Positions 5,464 through 9,496 of a stretch of DNA of 9,496 nucleotides are shown here, piece by piece. The notes beneath the pieces were generated by a model. The model did not search any database. It was given only the letters and a program-made list of their open reading frames with translations, and had not been told where the DNA came from. Source of the DNA: an uncultured bacterium. Lineage in GTDB: Bacteria > Desulfobacterota > Desulfobulbia > Desulfobulbales > Desulfobulbaceae. Numbering within the stretch: the first letter of the stretch is position 1; each line of letters opens with the position of its first letter. The position numbers were made by a program, and so were the translations under genes. The stretch is from the NCBI GenBank assembly GCA_903896915.1, contig CAITZN010000248.1, positions 1-9,496 of the forward strand, given 5' to 3'.

Positions 5464-6858
5464 ATGCTTGAGAAAACCATCATTGAACAACTTGAAGCTG
5501 TGGCAGGAAAAGAAAACGTTTTGACCGGCAAGGTCGACCTTGTGGCCTACAGCTACGACGCCACCGCTGACCTGCCCCGGCAGGTACCGGATGTGATTGT
5601 TCTGCCGACCAGCAGTGAAATGGTGCAGCAGATCGTCAACCTGGCCCGCACCAACAAGATCGCCATTTATCCCCGCGGCGCTGGCACCAATCTGAGCGGT
5701 GGCACGGTGCCGCTCAAGAAAGGTATTGTCCTCTCTTTCCAGAAAATGAACAAGATCCTTGAGGTCGACGCGGCCAACCTTTCCGCCGTGGTGCAGCCCG
5801 GCGTGGTGATTGCCGCCCTCAACAGTGCTGTTGCTCCGCATGGCCTGATCTATCCTCCGGATCCGGGCACCGTGGCCACCGCCACGATGGGCGGTTCAGC
5901 CGCCGAAAACTCAGGCGGCTTGCGCGGCCTCAAATACGGGGTCACCAAGAACTACATCATGGGCATGGAAGTGGTGCTGGCCAACGGCGAGAAAGTTCGT
6001 TTCGGCGGCAAGACTGTGAAAAACGTGACGGCGTATGATTTCTCCAATCTCTTTGTCGGCTCCGAGGGGACACTCGGCATCATTACTGAACTGACCGCCA
6101 AACTGATTCCGGCTCCCAAGTTTCGCCGAACCATGATGGGCGTTTTCAAGACGCTTGCCGATGCAGGCAACACGGTGGCTGGCATCATCGCAGCTCAGGT
6201 CATTCCAGCCACCCTTGAAGTTATGGACAGGATGACCATCCGGACGGTTGAGGATTTCGCCCATATTGGCTTGCCCACTGATGCCGAGGCCTTGCTGCTG
6301 ATCGAGGTTGACGGCGTGTCTGAGGATGTAGTCCGTGCCGAGGCTGAGGCGGTGATGCAGGTGGTCACGGCCAACAATGGCGATTTGAAAACCGCCGAGA
6401 CCGATCAGGAACGCGACCAGCTGTGGACCGCGCGGCGCAATGCCCTACCGGCCCTGGCCTCGCTCAACAACACCGTTGTTCTTGAGGACGCTACCGTGCC
6501 CAGAAGCCGTATTACCGATATGCTGATAGCCTGCGAGGCTATCGGCAAAAAATACAACCTGACGCTCGGCACCTTCGGCCACGCCGGTGACGGCAACCTC
6601 CATCCCACCATCCTCTGCGACAAGAACAACCAAGACGAAATGGGCCGCATGCACAAGGCGGTCGATGAAATCTTCCAGGTCGCCTTGAGTTTTGGCGGTA
6701 CCCTCTCCGGCGAGCACGGCATCGGCGTGGCCAAAATGAAGTACCTGGGCGATGAACTGGGCCAGAGCGGGCTGAACCTGATGCGCAGCATCAAGGAATC
6801 GCTTGATCCCGAATATGTCCTCAATCCGGGCAAAATGGTGCCCCTGCGGGAGGTTTAA
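5464..6858 (+). CDS. D-lactate dehydrogenase, FAD-binding subunit (GlcD/Dld-II family)
   Basis: This 464-residue flavoprotein of the GlcD/D-lactate dehydrogenase (VAO/PCMH-fold) family is expected to oxidise D-lactate to pyruvate and pass electrons to its Fe-S partner. The FAD domain shows PRGAGTNLSGG (70-80), YPPDPGT (130-136), GGSAAENSGG and FVGSEGTLG. The C-terminal substrate domain has FGHAGDGNLH (371-380, with H373 and H380) and SGEHGIG (415-421), and ends in the usual LNPGKM. Length is normal for the family. AGAGGAG about eight bases upstream supports the ATG. The next gene begins two bases after the stop and has its Shine-Dalgarno inside this gene's end. Glycolate oxidase GlcD is the main alternative; the lactate permease, lutCB and shared operators favour lactate. 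No glcE-like third gene is present. No signal peptide is seen, so the protein should be cytoplasmic or at the inner face of the membrane. Confidence 0.92.
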   Translation: MLEKTIIEQLEAVAGKENVLTGKVDLVAYSYDATADLPRQVPDVIVLPTSSEMVQQIVNLARTNKIAIYPRGAGTNLSGGTVPLKKGIVLSFQKMNKILEVDAANLSAVVQPGVVIAALNSAVAPHGLIYPPDPGTVATATMGGSAAENSGGLRGLKYGVTKNYIMGMEVVLANGEKVRFGGKTVKNVTAYDFSNLFVGSEGTLGIITELTAKLIPAPKFRRTMMGVFKTLADAGNTVAGIIAAQVIPATLEVMDRMTIRTVEDFAHIGLPTDAEALLLIEVDGVSEDVVRAEAEAVMQVVTANNGDLKTAETDQERDQLWTARRNALPALASLNNTVVLEDATVPRSRITDMLIACEAIGKKYNLTLGTFGHAGDGNLHPTILCDKNNQDEMGRMHKAVDEIFQVALSFGGTLSGEHGIGVAKMKYLGDELGQSGLNLMRSIKESLDPEYVLNPGKMVPLREV

Positions 6859-6860
6859 TC

Positions 6861-8198
6861 ATGGCCGTAACGAAAACCTACCACGATGACCTTGCCATCA
6901 TCCGCGAGGAACTCGACAAGTGCATGAAATGTGGCAACTGCATGGCAGTTTGCCCGGTATACGGTGCGGACAAGGTCGAGACTGCGGTTACCCGCTCGAA
7001 AATTACGGTGGCGGAGGCGGTGCTGGATGGTGAATTGGAACTCGACGACCCTCAGGTTTCCGAGATGCTGTTCAATTGCCTTGTGTGCAAATCCTGCATG
7101 ACCAACTGCCCGACCAAGGTCAATTTCGACCGGATCATGCTGGCACTGCGGGCAGCTCTGGTGCGGAAAAACGGCCTGCCATGGTTGAAGCGGATGATTT
7201 TCTCCACCATTAAACACCCGAAGCTGTTCGATGCCGGGTTGCGCGTGGGCGCAGCCATGCAATCCCTTGTTTTCAGGGGCGACAAGAGCGGCAAGGCTAT
7301 TTCACCTCGTTCACCTTTTGCCCTGGTGGGTAGTGGCATTGGTTTCGACGCCGAGCGCCAGTTGCCGGGCCTGAACGTCACACCCCTGCGTGAGCGGGTT
7401 CCAACCGTGGTCAAAGTCAACAGGACGGCCGCTAAAATGAAGGTGGCCTTTTTCACCGGCGATTCACTCAACTATTTCTATCCCGATGCCGGTATGGACC
7501 TCATCGAGGTGTTGACCGCCAACGATATTGAAGTCCATATCCCCAAAGAACAGTCCTGCTGTGGCGTGCCGGTGCTGGTGCATGGCGATATCGACACGGT
7601 CCGGACCCTGGCCCGCAACAATCTCGACACCTTCGACAAGACCGGCTGCGAGTATTTGATCACCGGTTGCGGCTCCTGCGGCGGGGCTTGGCAGCATGAT
7701 TACACCGAAATAATGGCTGCTGATCCGGTGTACGGGCCCAAGGCCGAATACTGGGCTAAGCGGACCTATGACATCTCGACCTTTCTCACCCGAGTCATCG
7801 CAATCCGACCGCCCAAGGGCCGGGTAGAGCGGGTTGTGACCTATCACGATTCCTGCCATCTGAAAAAAACGATGAAGGTCTTTGCCGAACCGCGCGAGAT
7901 TCTCAAGTCTATTCCCGGCATCACCTTCAAGGAGATGACGGCACCCGACACCTGTTGCGGCAGCGGTGGCTCCTATGTACTGTCGCATTATGATACCTCT
8001 TCAACCATTGGTCGCAAAAAAATTGAAGACATTAACCGCACCAAGGCGGACACGGTTTCTGTTGGCTGTCCTGCTTGTATGATGCAGCTTTTCGACAATG
8101 TCCACCGTAGTGGCGAGCAGCAAGAAGTTGTGCACTATATTTCCCTGCTGGCGGAATCCTACCGAAGGGAACAGGTGTCGAGCAGCGTCTCAAGATGA
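6861..8198 (+). CDS. Fe-S/CCG-domain subunit of the D-lactate dehydrogenase (GlcF/DVU3028-like)
   Basis: This 445-residue electron-transfer subunit is paired with the FAD subunit. Two ferredoxin-type cysteine sets lie at the N-terminus: C21, C24, C27, C31-P and C73, C76, C79, C83-P. Two cysteine-rich CCG domains of the HdrB/GlcF/LutA type follow, the first with C233-C234-G and C270-x2-C273, the second with HDSCH (329-333), C365-C366-G and C403-x2-C406. All expected cysteines are present. It would pass electrons from the flavin towards the quinone pool or another membrane acceptor; the acceptor cannot be read from the sequence. GGGAGG at 6848-6853, inside the upstream gene, is the ribosome site. 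The spacing of two bases indicates coupled translation. It could instead be GlcF of a glycolate oxidase, but context favours D-lactate. Confidence 0.92.
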   Translation: MAVTKTYHDDLAIIREELDKCMKCGNCMAVCPVYGADKVETAVTRSKITVAEAVLDGELELDDPQVSEMLFNCLVCKSCMTNCPTKVNFDRIMLALRAALVRKNGLPWLKRMIFSTIKHPKLFDAGLRVGAAMQSLVFRGDKSGKAISPRSPFALVGSGIGFDAERQLPGLNVTPLRERVPTVVKVNRTAAKMKVAFFTGDSLNYFYPDAGMDLIEVLTANDIEVHIPKEQSCCGVPVLVHGDIDTVRTLARNNLDTFDKTGCEYLITGCGSCGGAWQHDYTEIMAADPVYGPKAEYWAKRTYDISTFLTRVIAIRPPKGRVERVVTYHDSCHLKKTMKVFAEPREILKSIPGITFKEMTAPDTCCGSGGSYVLSHYDTSSTIGRKKIEDINRTKADTVSVGCPACMMQLFDNVHRSGEQQEVVHYISLLAESYRREQVSSSVSR

Positions 8199-8263
8199 AG
8201 AAGCGCGAAACCTGGAAATAACGTAAAGGTAATTGCTATTGCTCCAGCAAGTAGAGGAGCGTC

Positions 8264-8307
8264 TCCCGACAGGTTGATGACAATACGTCTGTCGGGATTT
8301 ATTTTAT
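8264..8307 (+). terminator. Rho-independent terminator of the dld operon
   Basis: TCCCGACAG (8264-8272) and CTGTCGGGA (8289-8297) are perfectly complementary, giving nine pairs around a 16-base loop, followed by the T-rich run TTTATTTTAT. It lies 66 bases after the stop of the Fe-S subunit gene. Confidence 0.82.
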
Positions 8308-8324
8308 GATTTGTGATGTGCTGG

Positions 8325-8348
8325 CATTGTTGCACAGTACCTACAATG
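8325..8348. promoter_or_regulatory. Inverted repeat with -10-like box before the hydroxyacid dehydrogenase gene
   Basis: CATTGT (8325-8330) and ACAATG (8343-8348) form a perfect six-base inverted repeat with a 12-base spacer. The right arm overlaps TACAAT (8342-8347, 5 of 6 matches to TATAAT), but no good -35 box is visible at the normal distance. It may be a promoter with an operator, or chance. It does not match the FadR-type sites of the lactate genes. Confidence 0.3.
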
Positions 8349-8445
8349 AAAAGAGTGTCTTCTTCGCGTATATTGCGCACCTCTTCTAGAGGGCGGAACG
8401 CTTGGTCGAGATACTTCTAAACAATGAAGCAATAAAGGAGCGTAT

Positions 8446-9300
8446 ATGCAGATTGGATTTATTGGTCTTGGCCATCTTGGCAAGGCAATAGCCGGCAGAC
8501 TCATCGATTGCCAGCACTCGTTGACGGTCTGGAACAGGTCTGTGGAGAAAACCGAGGGGCTGCAGGCGGTTATCGCCTTGTCCCCTGCAGAGGCAGCTCG
8601 CGGGGCGGAGATCATTCATCTCTGTCTGTTTGACAGTGCGGCAGTGCGCAGTGTTTTCACGCAGGAAAATGGACTGCTGAGCACAGATCTGCAGGGTAAA
8701 ATTATTATCGACCATACCACTAACCATTTTCGTGATGTACTGGCCTTTCATGACCTCTGTGCCCAGGCAGGGGCAATCTACCTGGAAGCACCGGTGCTCG
8801 GCAGTGTTATTCCTGCTGCTCAGGGGGCGTTGACTGTCCTGGTCAGCGGTAAGAGGGAAGGTTTCAGGAAAGCCGAACCGGTGTTGGCGCAAATCGGCAA
8901 GCATCTGTTCCATCTGGAAGCGCCGGGGTTGGCGACAAAGATGAAACTGATTAATAACCTCGCCCTTGGCACCTTTATGGCTACCTTAGCCGAAACCGTC
9001 GCTTTTGGAGAAAATGTGGGCATCGACAAGGCCACGGTTCTTGATATCCTCAATGTCGGCGGGGGGCAGTCGTTAGTCCTGAATGCCAAGAGAAATAAAC
9101 TGCTGACCGAGGATTTTTCGGCCCACTTCTCTAACAGGCTGATCTACAAAGACCTGCACTGTCTACAGGACCTGGCGTATGAGCAGCAACAACCGCTGTT
9201 CACCGGAGCCGTGACCAAAGAGCTCTTTGCCCGTGCTATTGCCGAAGGCATGGAATCTCTTGATTTTTCATCAATCTATAAACTCTTCAAATACCGGTGA
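8446..9300 (+). CDS. NAD(P)-dependent beta-hydroxyacid dehydrogenase (3-hydroxyisobutyrate dehydrogenase family)
   Basis: This 284-residue cytoplasmic oxidoreductase belongs to the beta-hydroxyacid dehydrogenase family (3-hydroxyisobutyrate, tartronate semialdehyde, glyoxylate/succinic semialdehyde reductases). The N-terminal Rossmann motif GFIGLGHLG (4-12) is followed by WNRS with R31 after the second strand, which usually indicates NADPH. The substrate-binding region EAPVLGSVIPAAQGALTVL resembles the glyoxylate/succinic semialdehyde reductase branch more than classical 3-hydroxyisobutyrate dehydrogenases, which have SGG instead of LGS. The catalytic lysine is K167, with N171 four residues on. 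AAGGAG lies about six bases before the ATG. It is separated from dld by a terminator and has no shared operator, so a link to lactate metabolism is unproven. The exact substrate cannot be assigned. Confidence 0.88.
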   Translation: MQIGFIGLGHLGKAIAGRLIDCQHSLTVWNRSVEKTEGLQAVIALSPAEAARGAEIIHLCLFDSAAVRSVFTQENGLLSTDLQGKIIIDHTTNHFRDVLAFHDLCAQAGAIYLEAPVLGSVIPAAQGALTVLVSGKREGFRKAEPVLAQIGKHLFHLEAPGLATKMKLINNLALGTFMATLAETVAFGENVGIDKATVLDILNVGGGQSLVLNAKRNKLLTEDFSAHFSNRLIYKDLHCLQDLAYEQQQPLFTGAVTKELFARAIAEGMESLDFSSIYKLFKYR

Positions 9301-9413
9301 CAGGCTCAAGGTCTAGTTGCTGCATTTTTTCGTTTCTCGGTACAGGTTACACCGATGGTTGCCGGCGTCATTGTCTGAGAATCGGTGCTCAAGGGCTGGT
9401 GAGCAAAGAGAGG

Positions 9414-9485
9414 ATGTTGGTGTTTTTTCCGGTGGGTTGGTATAAGTAGTCTGATCTGATGTGCCGGTAACCAACATTTTTCTTT
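9414..9485 (+). terminator. Possible terminator after the hydroxyacid dehydrogenase gene
   Basis: ACCAACAT (9470-9477) is followed by a T-rich run. It can pair perfectly with ATGTTGGT (9414-9421) over a long loop, or six of its bases can pair with GTTGGT at 9436-9441. It starts about 115 bases after the stop, and the long loop makes it weaker than the other terminators. Nothing else recognisable is present between 9301 and 9496. Confidence 0.4.
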
Positions 9486-9496
9486 CCCAAACCCCC

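Noticed and set aside
7464..7988. Open frame of 174 codons on the minus strand opposite the Fe-S subunit gene
   Set aside because: It is opposite conserved CCG-domain codons and has no domain or ribosome site of its own.
1..9496. Mobile elements, CRISPR arrays, tRNA or rRNA genes, frameshifted genes
   Set aside because: No transposase or integrase, no regularly spaced repeats, no cloverleaf or rRNA-like stretch, and all seven genes have intact frames within the window.

Overview
The window reads as a lactate-uptake and lactate-oxidation locus from a Gram-negative anaerobe or facultative anaerobe. Gene content (LctP-type permease, a GlcD/GlcF-like D-lactate dehydrogenase pair, LutB/LutC-type L-lactate oxidation proteins, a FadR-family regulator) and the moderately high GC with strong Shine-Dalgarno sites suggest a Desulfobacterota (former Deltaproteobacteria) member such as a Desulfobulbales or Desulfuromonadales species. 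This assignment is inference from family content; no rRNA or taxonomic marker is present.

Layout. On the minus strand, lutC (1831-1283) and lutB (1283 to beyond the left edge) overlap by one base and are transcribed leftwards. A 325-base divergent regulatory region (1832-2156) separates them from lctP (2157-4106, plus strand), which is followed by a strong rho-independent terminator (4192-4231). Next come a FadR/LldR-type GntR regulator (4423-5142), a 321-base non-coding stretch with a promoter and operator (5143-5463), and the dld pair: FAD subunit (5464-6858) and Fe-S/CCG-domain subunit (6861-8198), two bases apart. A hairpin terminator (8264-8307) closes that operon. A separately transcribed NADP-type beta-hydroxyacid dehydrogenase gene (8446-9300) follows, and the last 196 bases are non-coding with a possible terminator.

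How it fits together. LctP imports lactate. LutB/LutC, with a LutA-like function not visible here, would oxidise L-lactate, and the dld pair would oxidise D-lactate, both giving pyruvate. The most informative non-coding signal is a set of three FadR-family operators (TGGT-N3-ACCA type), one at each of three promoters that all carry a perfect TTGACA -35 box: lutCB, lctP and dld. The regulator encoded in the middle belongs to the family (LldR, PdhR, LutR) known to bind such sites, so the locus looks like one local regulon of three transcription units. The regulator itself shows no such site.

The main oddities are a roughly 100-residue helical, probably coiled-coil insertion in one extramembrane loop of the permease, a regulator start codon with no Shine-Dalgarno that overlaps the stop of a possible leader ORF, and the absence of a separate lutA. 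I saw no mobile element, CRISPR array, RNA gene or clearly unknown defence-type system.
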